From contig OX421499.1 in the NCBI GenBank assembly GCA_949126835.1, positions 2,685,553-2,749,552 of the forward strand: 64,000 nucleotides of DNA, given 5' to 3'. Below the pieces are notes generated by a model that did no database searches, had not been told where the DNA came from, and was given only the letters and a program-made list of their open reading frames with translations. The stretch comes from Anisus vortex. Lineage: Eukaryota; Mollusca; Gastropoda; Planorbidae. The position numbers were made by a program, and so were the translations under genes. This document shows, piece by piece, positions 10,681 to 22,800 of the stretch. Each line of letters opens with the position of its first letter. The first letter of the stretch is position 1.

Positions 10681-11366
10681 TGTCTTTAGAGGTTGGGTCA
10701 ACGTTCATTCAGAGCTGTGAGAAAGATCATTTAAAACTTTTCACGGTTTGTTTTTTCATTGTAAGTTTTTTGTTGTTGTTTTTTTATAACTGTATGCATT
10801 CATTCAAATCTACTGTACAATAGATCATTCCATTGTATTTTTGTCATGGGAATTGTTTGAATAAATTATATTTTTTTTGTTTATTTACTTTCATGTCCTG
10901 ACATGCTAACCCTAAAAAGTTCAAATAAAAAAAATGGTTCAAACCAAAAGTCAACTTGTTTGTTGCTTTTTTGTTTTATACACTGAGCTATATATACATT
11001 TTATACCTGCTTCTTTTGTTTTAATATAAATGTTTAGAAATTTTCAAAGACAGTAAAAATTAAATGTTTAATTTTAACTTTAAAAAATTTCATTTTCTTA
11101 CAAGTTCAGATTACTTAAGTTTTAGTGTTGTAAGTTAACAAATATTTAAATGTCCCCAAACATATTTGATCTACATCTAGTTTAACTTTGTTTATTACGA
11201 ATATTTTTTTTCCACGGAGCAAGGGGAGGGGGGGGGAGGAGAAGGGTAAATTCACTGAAATATATATATGTCAGTGTTTAAAAATAAGAAGTGTGTGGAA
11301 AGTAAAAATTTCGTAGTGGCATTTATTAACTATAAAAAAGACGAAACGAATTGTTTCCTTTTCAGC

Positions 11367-13899
11367 ATGGCCACCTCACTAGAGCAAATTTTGGCGCGGC
11401 TATTAGAGTCGGATAATGATATTATTCAAAAGGTATTTTTATTATAAATGTAATAATTAAAGGCTAAAATCAGACACTATTTCGGTTTGTGATAATGATG
11501 CCCGTACAATGTAAACTCATGTTGTTAACTCACTGATTGGGGTACTGACTCAGCCTGACTGAACTGAGGCTGAGGTGTGAGTGAGTTACTCCGGTACGGT
11601 ACTGAACTAACTGAGGCCTGATTCAATTATTAGGCTACTCGCTAAAGTCACATTCAGTGTGTGCTCTAAGTAAGTTTTATTATATAGGTATATTGAGTCA
11701 ACAATACTAGAATATGCTTTCATTAAAAGCAAGAACTGATGTTTTGTTCTATCAATCGAGTCTTTCAAAAGAATAGTCAGTATTAGTCAGTCAACCAGAA
11801 AATACAACAGTACAACAGCTGACTCCTAAATTTAAATGATACTTTTTTTTCTTGTATGTTAAAGGGTATGATAGTGTGCGTGAATGTCTATTGTCACTGT
11901 CACACTATTGTGCTTAACTCTTTTAGTTACAAATGGTTTTAAATATGCTGAAAGACGGAATTTATGTAGGCCTAGGCCTAATCGAGTCAAATTTCCATTT
12001 GTTTGGATCAATAAAGTTTACTGTAATTAAAATATTATGGTTTTATCTTCTGTATCAACTCTGTATGGGACCCATGAACTAAAGACTGAAAAAAACACAT
12101 TTAGTTGATCTAGGCTACAAAATTGAAACTAATTCAAAGAGCTTCAACTGCAAGGTTCATTAAATTACTAGCGAATATTCACAAGTGACAAGTATAGGCC
12201 TAACTTGTATTTCTGTAAAGTAATATCTTATATTATACTTATAACGCCAATATTTAAATCACTAAACCTAGAAACACTGTCTAGAGGACATTAGGGCAAA
12301 GAATAAAGTAGTAATAATATATGGGCATACGGCATTGCACTCTTATTTAGAAATACAAGACAAAAACATGTTACAATGCTCAGATAAACATAAGTCAAGG
12401 ACAAAAACACTTTCTTTATGACTTATGCCAGAACAAATGCATATAAAAAGTAGGCCTACTCTTTCTTCCAGATTGGCACCCGGGCATGGAATAGTTTGCC
12501 TGAACAAACCAGGAAAACCAGTAACTTAAAAACATCATTTAAAACACTTTAAATAAAATTGCAAGACTAAATTTGGACCACGGATAAGCGTAGGACGCCC
12601 TAACCTTCTTTATAGAAGGAGCGTCTGTAATATTTTTTTAAAATAATATAACATATTACATATTACTATAGTGTCTATAGGCCTACTAATATTACCATAC
12701 AGTCTATTTATAGTATATATAGTATCGTTTATAAATACAATATAGGCTAATGCATAAAAGAACAAATGCTTGGGCATGGCATTTATTTTTTCCCCAAGTG
12801 GTATGATCAGGGGCATGAAGGAACCAAGTAAACCAATATAAAATATATATATAATTTAACATCATTTAAAACACAGAGATTAACATTCAATGCTATACGC
12901 AACCCATGGATAAGAATAGGGGCAGAGGACTATATAATCTTCTGCATAGACAATGCCAAATAACTTTAGCCAGAAAATCATAACAAGTGCTGATCACCTG
13001 CACATAAAATGTGTTCTTTCATTTCCTTAAAATTAGCTTTTAAAAAAGGTTGAAAGAACATTACAGCTCAAATATATTTCATAATTACAATGTCTGCTTG
13101 CTGTGCTATCGTTAAGGCTTTTTGGTATTGATTTAAACTTTGTTCTGTCATCCAGGCAACTTCAGATCTGAAAGATGCATTCAAGGACCCGACAGCTATT
13201 CAAACCTTGTGCCAGATTCTGGCTACTTCCACTCAGCCGCAGGTGACTTATGATATTATATCTTTTAATTTAGAACATCGTCACGGTCATTTCACAATCA
13301 CCTAAATCATTTTTTCATGTTTTGAGAAAAAACGAAAAAAAAAAAGAATAACTTCTGTATTACTTCTTATGTTATTATGTTAATTTTGTAAAAAAAAAAA
13401 AAGAAAGTTTTCTGATTGGTTTAAGATATATATTTGCCATATAATAGTAAACCATGTAAACTATACATTTCAACACAAAATCCACCAAAAATCACTAAGG
13501 CTATTGTAAAATGACCGTGATGATATTAGTGTAAGTGTTTTAAAAGACTTACAAAATTATTTACAGAAGAAAAAAAAACGGGAAAAAAACTTTTTTTAGG
13601 TTGTTGACATAAATCTTGTTAAATTTTACCTTCAGGTTCGACAGTATGCCGCTGTGCTGCTTAGAAGAAAAATACACAAGACCAAGCAGTGGGCTTCTTT
13701 GGACCCTGGTTTTAAAGAAAAGTATAAATTATGAAAAGATATAAAATTGTTTTGCTCCACTAAAAGATTATAAATAATAATTAGCTTTAAAAAAATGTGT
13801 AATATAAAGACATTGTAACAAAATTCAATTGTGACATTTTGTTTTTTATATTAACAGCATTAGAGGAAACATTCTCCAACTTCTGGTACAAGAAAAAGA
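11367..13899 (+). CDS. IPO4: IPO4 exons 1-4 (importin N-terminal domain)
   Basis: Exon 1 11367-11432, exon 2 13156-13242, exon 3 13636-13721, exon 4 13858-13899. Residues 1-94: MATSLEQILARLLESDNDII, then the first HEAT repeats with RQYAAVLLRRKIHKTKQW, the Ran-binding N-terminal domain. The exon 3 donor GTATAA and exon 4 donor GTAAGT leave split codons that rejoin as AAC and GAG. Intron 1 holds L2-like LINE pieces (12060-12960). Confidence 0.93.
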
Positions 13900-16800
13900 G
13901 TAAGTGACAACATTTTATCGAAAGAATCTTTGTCGAATGGTGTTTTTTTTTTAGTAGTGTTCATTGTCTTACTCTAAAAATTCATAGCTTAATACTTTTG
14001 TCAATTATTGGATGGAAAATACATAGTTTAAACATTGAGATAAACTAAATATTATTTTCTCTCTGTTGTTTTTATTACATACTACTGTGGTGCTCTTTCT
14101 CTCTCTCTCTTTCTTTCTCTCTCTCTCTCTTTCTCTCTCTCTCTTTCTTACTCTCTCTCTCTGTATATACCAAAGAAATCACATGATTTGGTTTAGTCTG
14201 TGTCCAAGTTTCTTATTTTTACCTAGTAGAGAGACTCTTTCTCCTATTGTTAACACAATACTAGATCAGAACTGTTAGCATGGGGGCATTGTAGACCTTG
14301 TACGGTACATTACCACAAGCAGATTATATAGCTTGTGAATTTTGTTAAAGTGGATAAAGCAATGTGAAAAATGTTCTATTTTTTATGTTGAAAAAAAGCT
14401 AGTTTAATTAAGGAGGCATTAAAAGTCCCATCATGTTGTTTTTTTGTTGTTCTAAATATCCCTATGGTTAATTAATAATATCCAGAAAATTATATTTTTA
14501 AGTATTTGGTCTAGCTATATACACTCTTACCTGCCAATAAAGTTCTGTGAATTTTGTGTTAAGTTAGTGAAAATTTCAAGATGATTTTAAAATAAGAATG
14601 TTGGTTTTTGGTGAATATCATTCGAAGAGCTGTTGTTGTTTTATAATTATACAAGAACTAAACAAAATCATTAATCTAAAATACATTCACTTTGAACATA
14701 CACTATATAAACACTAGTGATTTACATTAAGACATTTTTGTAGGTATACACTCTTGTATGTGACGCTTAGTGATTTTTTTATGCGGATAAGTTTTGAATT
14801 TACAATGATTTTAAAGTTAGAACCTAAGAGCTCATAAAATCATTTTCCACAATTCACTTTTCACCCGGCCCATCGATACCAGTGCTGTAGACATGCTTGA
14901 GCGGTTTTCTTGGTATCTTTATACAAAATAATTTTGTTGTTGTTTTTTTTTCAGGAAAAGTGCCAGAACGGCTATAGCTCAGATAGTTGGCGTGATGGCG
15001 AGGTTGGACACACCTACCAACAGCTGGCCCGCACTCTTTGAGTTCTTGGTTTCTTTCACTAAAGATGAAGACCCGGTGAAGAGAGAGGTTGGTCTAAGCA
15101 TTGTTTTTTTTCTGTTTTACTTTTGTCTTTGCAACATACTAAATGTAATGAAGTATTTAATATTTGGATGTAGCTGTGTAGTGCATTTGTGCGCATATTG
15201 TTTTTCACCCACAATTCCTTCATTTTGTCCTAAAGGCTTATTTAGAGAGTATAAGTAAAGTACCCTTCGGACCAAATTGATCATTGTTCCGGTGAAGCAG
15301 CGTTCGCCAGTTTCTGTGGCCACGGGATACTAGGTGATTGTTTGCCCACCACAATGCACAGCCGCTTTTACTTTACCCCCAACTAAGGTCAGGTACCCAA
15401 CAGAGCTGGGTAGACTCAGGGACACCCTCGAGACCTGGGAAAAATCCTAGTCTTCACAAGGATTTGAACCCAGGACCTTTGGTACGCCAGTCGAACGTGT
15501 TGTCACTCATCCACCAAGCCCCATATTTAAAGAAATGTTTTGTTTATTATTTATTTTTGTTAAACATTAAAAAAATTATCCTATTATTAGAAATATCAAC
15601 AAAATCACTTCAGTCACAGTTGAAATAACATGTTTAATCAGCACGGCTTGTTTATTTTAATGTTACAATTATTATGTTCTCAGGTAGGGATGTATGTTCT
15701 TTCTGTGGTGACTTCAACAGCGGCCGAGCAGATGAAGCCTCATATGATTTCCTTGTTAACGCTGTTGACAGAGACTCTTAATGACAGGGTCAATCTTGAA
15801 GTCTGCTTCCTCTCCATAAAGTAAGTTGTCCACGGTTCAACTGTTCTTCTTGTGTGGGGATTCCAGCCCTCAAGATCTTGGGCTTTTTCTGGGGAAAACA
15901 GTGGCATGCCTGTTTATTAAGGCGGTTTGGCATTATACTGTTAGTTATTGCCTGCTGTAAAACTGAAACGGATGAACCACTGCCTTGTCAGCCTTATTTA
16001 TCTTCAGTGGAACAGACCTGCCTACTCTCCCGCATTGTGCGGGAGTTCTACGCATTTGAACCCTGTTTTCCGCTTTTACGCACACCCTTAAAATTCTTCC
16101 GCTTTTTTGTTCCCCGCCTATGGATTTTTTTTTCCGAAAATTTTTTTTTTTTTTTCCGATCGATCCTTTTCCGACACTTGCAAAAAATGCGAATCTTTTT
16201 CTTTCGAAAATCGGAAGTCGGAACTTAAATTTTTTTGCATGGACATGCGCAGTATACACATTTCCCTTTATTTTACCATCGAATCGGCCAAAAAATGGCG
16301 TCACTTTCACTTTCTGGTCTGTGCCGGCCAAAAAAATCGGCAGATAAAAACTACGATAAAATAGCGATTTCCAATCCAATGTCTTATAATAAATATAGTT
16401 ACTTCCTTTTACTAATAAATAATCTTCCGTTTTCGCTCTTCTGTTCTTTTTTTTTAAATTTATTTTCACAACGATGATTGCTAGCAATGCAATGCCTAGG
16501 CCTAGGCTAATGCTATTACTATTGTATTGAAATGGAATAAGCTAGGTCATCTGGCGTAGGCCTACGTTATAAATCAGTTAGGAACCTTTTTAAGGCATGC
16601 TAATGCTATGTGACTCAGAATATAATTTTGCATCAACATATGAAAGACTGTTAGTTTAAAGTTTAGATTTTGAGTGGGAAAGCTGATCCGAAGCTTCAGC
16701 CATTGACTACGTCAAAGTAACGTCATACTCAAACACTGTTATTTTGCCATTAAGTTAGGCTATATCGGGAGAATTACTTTTTTTCAAAAGCCCTAAATAA

Positions 16801-19800
16801 CTGAAACCTCTATGTAAATATAATAAAAAATAGTAAGTTTTGTATAAGATAAATAAAATATAAATGGCTATTAGTAATAAAGTAAATTCCAATATTTTTT
16901 TTTTATGAAAATTAATATGTGCCTTTGAAAAGTGGAGTTTGGGGCAGGGGTGCCACTTTTCCGGATTATCCCTGAAATCCGGATTCGCAAGGCTAAATAT
17001 TTTTCGGCTCCGGATTCGCGAGATTCAATTTACTATGGTTCCGGATTCGTGGGTTAACCATCAAAAAAAATCTACGGGTCCGAAATCGCGGTACGAAACC
17101 CGGTTCGGTGAGAATCGGATCCGCTATGAATAGACTTTATAGACCTGGTAGGCGTACTGTAAACCATACCTAGATAGGCCTACAGTATTAGCCTATAAGC
17201 TTAGTTTAGTCGAATGTCACTCTATGTGGTTGGATTTTTTTTTAATTCACTAAAAAAAATTTTAATGATCGGAAAATAAGGTATGCTACCTAAATTTTCC
17301 AGCCGCCTAGATTTTTATCGTCATATCGGTAATTGGTAATTCCCGACTCGGCGACTGTTTCACACCTCCGTGTAGGCAATACTATTAGTAGGCCTATATT
17401 TGGGTGTAGGCTATACTATTAGTAGGCCTATATTAGGCTAGGCCTAACTATAAGCTCGTAATATGAAAGGTTATTGTCATTTCAATGGAAAGATTAAAAC
17501 TGCTTTTTTTATCCTCCATTAAAAATGCGTTTTTTATCAGCCCGCTAAAATGAAGGCGACGAAATATGAATAAATTAATCTATTGGAGCAATGTCACAGT
17601 TAGGCCTACTGTTTAATATAGCATATATACGTTGCAGTCATATTTATTAGGCATTAGGCCTAATGAATGGAGTAAAACTGTTGGTGTAATGTTTAGAACT
17701 AGGCCTAGTCCTAGCAGTCACTTATGCTGGTGCATATTTTTTCTAACAATATCGGACATAAGAAAATCATAAAATAATGTTTTAAATTAATTTCAAAACG
17801 AAGTTTTAAATTGTTAGTGTCGCGCATTCGCGAATTTGCTTATTTTCATAACAAAATAAAAATACGTCATTTCACTGAACTATATAATAGCCTACCGTAA
17901 AAAAAATGTGTATTAATCCTTCAGTTTTTTTTTTTCCCTCTTTTCAGTTATTAGGCATTTGAAGTTACAGACTAGATTCAATAGTTTACTAGTTAACATG
18001 TTATCCTAAATAAACTAAAGTTTCATATGCCTCAGAGTTAAAGTCATTAGGATTAAGATACAATATTTTAATTACATTTATTGGTAGGCCTAACTGACCT
18101 AGAAAATACAGAACAAAGTAAATGGGGAATAAAGAAACACATAATTATATCTTTAAAGTAGGCTAGCTTTAACTTGAAAAAAACAAAAGGGTTATGATAA
18201 GATACATAGGAATGATGTTATTAAATTGTTAAAATAACACATCTTTGTATGTTTAACTATGATTTTAGATTTGTCCATTTTTTAAAAAGATTTTTCAAAC
18301 CATTTATCAATAACCAAAGTAAGCTTAGGCCTAGCAATAACACAATCATATAAAACAGTTTAAAGACATAATTTTCCTATCATAATATGCAGAAACATAT
18401 TGTAAAAACAACATTGCTTATTGGTGTAGCCTATATTATATTAAATTATATATATATATATACCGGTATATACAATATGGTAAAAATAATATTAATTTTA
18501 GGAGTTGCGATAAATTTCAGGGTTTGTAAAATTTTGGAAAGTAGGTTTCAGGGTTCAAGAAATTTTAAGAAAAGGATTTCAGGGTTCTTTGCTTCAAGTG
18601 AGTGGCACCCACGGTTTGGGGTTAGGGCCTAATCAAAAATTAAAACAACTTTTTCTGTCATGTGCCCCTCCTTCTATAAACTTAGAGAGGAGACAATTTC
18701 TGAGTTTTACAAGTCTGTAAGACTTTATTTTTGTAAAGTCTGAGAATACTTGGTGCAAAACCTGCCCTTGGATGACCAAGTCCTTGTCAATTCAGTTGTA
18801 GTCAACCTTCATGAAAGAAAGAACATAACGTCTTCCCATCTAAATTACTTCTTAGATAGGTTTCCAATGCTGATGGGGGATGCTGATAGGGATGTTATCC
18901 TTGAGCAGTTTGCCAAGCTGCAGAGTACTGACTTGGATCTGCCAGTAAATGAACGGGTTGATCACAGCTGGACAAAGTTGTCCTCCGAGTATCCCCAACT
19001 CTCTAGTCATGAAGGGGATACTCACAATTCCCCACTCTAGCGCGCCTTGTGAGCGTATTTTTTCAATGGTCAGGAAGACCTGCATTTGGAATGATGTTAT
19101 TTCATGTAGATTAAATATTATCATATATTATTATGCTGCAAACTTGTGTTTCTTTATAACTATGATAAAATAGTTTGTGTATAATTATATTATAATGTAT
19201 TTTTGTTACGCTGCTCTAAATCTCCCTCATCAATTGGAAAATCTCCCACATAACTAGCCTCTGTCTCCCTCATGGGTCCAGTGGGGGGTAGGCAGGTCTG
19301 GTGGAACCTTACCTTTTAACATATCTTGCTACAATATAATTCCATTTGGTTACCAAAATATCCGGTTAATCCAATTCACAGTCACTGTCCAAATAGTTGG
19401 TTTTTTTTTGTATTTCTTGTTGCTCCATGAGTATGCATAACATTTTTGTTGTGTATGATGAAATACCCCCACCCCCTCCAATTTTAAACAAAATTTAAAA
19501 ACTTTTTTTTGTCCTTAGGTCCATGACAGATTTAGTCTTTTACATTGGAGATGCTGAAATGGTGAGTGTGGCATGTGAGTTCTTTAAATTTAATATATTG
19601 GGTGACTGAAACAATTAATTATCAACAACATTAGTTGTACACAGCAAAACTCTTTTTGTTCATAACGAGAAACTTGTAATAATAGATTGAACTTAACGTA
19701 CAAAAGAATGCATGTCCTAATACATATTCTATGAAACACACAGCAGAAAAACAACAGTTCACCCGATTTCATAAACTATTCCCCCCTGCTTTACACACAT

Positions 19801-22800
19801 ACCGTTTCTTTTCTCCCCTGTCGTCACTGAACCTTTATCAAAACACCCAAAGATACGTCACTTACACACCAACTGTCCCACATTTGATCTTGAATCTGCA
19901 GGAATAAACTTCAAAACCTTGTATATTAAGTAGACATTCATTTTGTTGAGCGAAGATCTTCTACTCACTATGGGAGGAGACAATGGAGCAAATCCTGCGG
20001 GAGTTACTTAAGCTATCAAAAAGATGGGACGGGCGACCCAGTTTCCACTGTTCTCTACTGATATTTAGACATGCTCAGACGCTCGGCAGAGTATTTATCC
20101 AGGCCTATAAGGGATTAATCATCTCAGCTCTGTCTTATTGAAGTTGAGCGTAGACATGGCCAGAATTAATTCTTAAGATACATTCTTACATTAGTCTGTT
20201 GGGGAAATATTTTTTTTATATAAATATTTCATTTCCTCACATTATTTTTTCATTTGGCATCTTTTAATCAATGCATTATATCATAATCAAATGATTATGT
20301 TTTCTCTATATTTTATTATTCCACAGAAATATGTTCAAAATGTTGTGCCCCGTGTTTTAGAAGTGGTCCAGGCTCTGGCTTCTGTTGATGAGGTAATACT
20401 TGTTTTTTTTCCAGACAATTTCAAAAAATGTATTTTTTTTATTGTTAACTTTTCTTTTCACCCTTACTAGAGTTATACTGCATAGCTAAGTGAACACATT
20501 TGTAGGTCTTTATATTTCTGTATATTTATGTGAAGGCTGTTGCAGACATATATTAAACTCAGATTTTGTTATTATATCCAATTCGTTATCTTGTCTTACT
20601 GCTTTGGGAAACTGTAATACCAGGAATATATCTGCATTGACAAAATACCAATCAATATATGAAAGAGGCAAACATGTCGTTTTCTGTTGGGTTCCTGGAC
20701 AAGCAGGGATAGAGGGAAATAAAAAAGCTGACAGAGAGGCAAAAGATGCCCTGTTGTTATCAGAGAGTACTATCCCAATACCATATCGATACTTGAAACC
20801 TTTGATAATTAGACATGTAAGACAAAAATGGACTAACTTCTTGAAAATCGAATGCAATAAACTGCAGTATTTGGAAAACTAAAAAACCTGGCATGATACA
20901 GGCCAACTTGTCCGAAAGGATGCAGTTATTCTCTGCAGACTACATACAGGACATACAAAACTAACACATTGGTTTCTCTTAAAATGAGAAATGGCCCCAA
21001 TGTGTGCTTTCTGATATGTCAACTCAACAGTTTCTCACATTTTGTTGGAATATAATACATTTGATGAAATACGACGTAAATTCTATTACTGTAGAATTCT
21101 TCATGAGCTTTTCAGCAAAATGAAACCAAAATATATAATAAACTATATTAAAGACATACAACTGTACAACAGAATTAAAAAATATGAGAACAATAAAATG
21201 GATATAAGAGAAACATGACAACAACGTTATCAAAAAGGCCCTATATAACCTTTGATGTTGATGGGTCAGACATTCAACAATTCTATTCAAACTCAGATAC
21301 AGTTATCTCCCTTTAGTTTTGCCTTCAAAAAAAAAAGATGTCTGAAAGCATACCATTTAGAGAGATAATGTAATTTATTTAGTGATACCTTAAGGATTTA
21401 GTTGTCTGTGTGTCAGTCATTTGACTGAGTTATTCATACTAGTACCTGCATTTGAATTGTGATTCTATCATCCATCCCTATGGCGCTACAGCCCATGTAA
21501 AGCTTTGGCCTGCTCCACCACCTTCTTCCATTCGGGCCTATCCCGGGCCTTCCTTCGCCAAGCCCGCACACCAAGATTTTGTAGATCTGACTCTATAGCT
21601 TCAAGCCATCTTTGTCTTGGTCTGCCCCTAAGGATCTTGGTCTCTGGTGATGTGCTGTTCTGGCCGCTCTGCCGTCTGTCATTCTTTCCAAGTGGCCTGC
21701 CCACCTCAATCTGCCCTTCTTTATCTCAGCTACCACTGTTGGATCCTTGTACAAAGTGTTCAGTTCTTCATTTGTTCCTGACCTCCAGCCATCTGCATCT
21801 TGCACAGCTCCATATATATTGTGTATCTATGGTTGTTTTAATGCACATTGGATTTTTTTTTGCTGCGGATACTTTTCTTCTTCTTTTTATTGTTTAAAAT
21901 TGGTTTAGGTTTGTAGACATTTTAAATTTTAAAAAAAATTATTTGTTATCTCTCTATTTATTCTTAGGATAAAGCCTGCGTCGCCCTGGAGTTCTTTGAT
22001 GAGCTTTTAGAGTCAGAGGTGGCCATCATTGTACCTCATCTAAAACCATTGGTTCAGTACTGCCTCCAGGTACTTTTCAATTGGTTAAATATATCTTAGA
22101 CCCTTACTGTTACCTTACGGTTAATGCTACATTTATTTGCTTTGTCCTATGTTTGTAAGGTCTTAATTTTAATTCGCTTTATTAATTTTTTTAGCCTTGA
22201 GAATTATAGCCGTGTTTTTAGTTGTTTGTTGCTCAATGTTAAATGCTCTCTAGGCTTACATTATGTTTGTGGGAAGAGCTATACATATAGAATTATTATT
22301 ATACAACATTTTATTATTTCTTTTCTGTTACTTATTCCCTAAGTAATTCTGCCATTACGAAGTAGAAAAAAATGTGCCTCAATTATTATTTGGACGTATT
22401 TCAGATTGCTAAGAATAAAGAATATTCTGATGCTCTGAGAGTCAAGGCCATGTCATTTATCACTTCACTAGTGAGACTAAAGAAAAAGGTAAAGAGAAAA
22501 AAAAAGTCACCAATTCTTTTTAAACGTTTCCTTTACTGGTCATTTTGGTTCTTCGAGTCAATGATGTTGATGATGTTTTGTAATGTATGTGTCAGGTTGT
22601 TTTTGTTATTGCATTGTTAATGATCTACTTCGATTCCCTAGACTGTTCTCAAACACCACCTGGTTGACCCCATACTTCAAGTTTTGTTCCCCATAATCTG
22701 TGATGATGAAGAAGAGGATGACGACGAGGATGAAGTTGAGGCGGAGAGCCCGTCGCAGTACGCGGTGCAGGTTGGTCCCGCCGCTGATTCAAGTTTTTAA

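Larger units (their letters stand above)
7454..11366. other. DYNLRB 3' region and IPO4 upstream region
   Basis: No coding exon recognised. It holds DYNLRB 3' UTR of unknown length, a poly-A run near 7788, a deleted TA-type transposon, a hAT MITE with an inserted SINE, and AT-rich sequence. An AATAAA at about 10859 is one possible polyadenylation signal, but I cannot assign it. Confidence 0.6.
16013..19300 (+). mobile_element. hAT-like transposon with 6-bp target duplication, 3.3 kb
   Basis: Termini CAGACCTGCCTAC and GTAGGCAGGTCTG are inverted and flanked by GTGGAA (16007-16012 and 19301-19306). It carries a decayed transposase at its 3' end (18679-19130) and was itself interrupted by a MITE at 16945-18613. 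A shorter element with almost the same termini and a 6-bp duplication lies at 37213-37902. IPO4 intron 6. Confidence 0.75.

Noticed and set aside
15945..16487. 180-aa minus-strand frame
   Set aside because: Lys/Phe-rich low-complexity translation of the hAT-like element end.
18679..19130. Domesticated hAT transposase gene
   Set aside because: It has a TGA at 18741 and a frameshift near 19006, lies inside an element with intact termini, and a MITE splits it from any N-terminal part.
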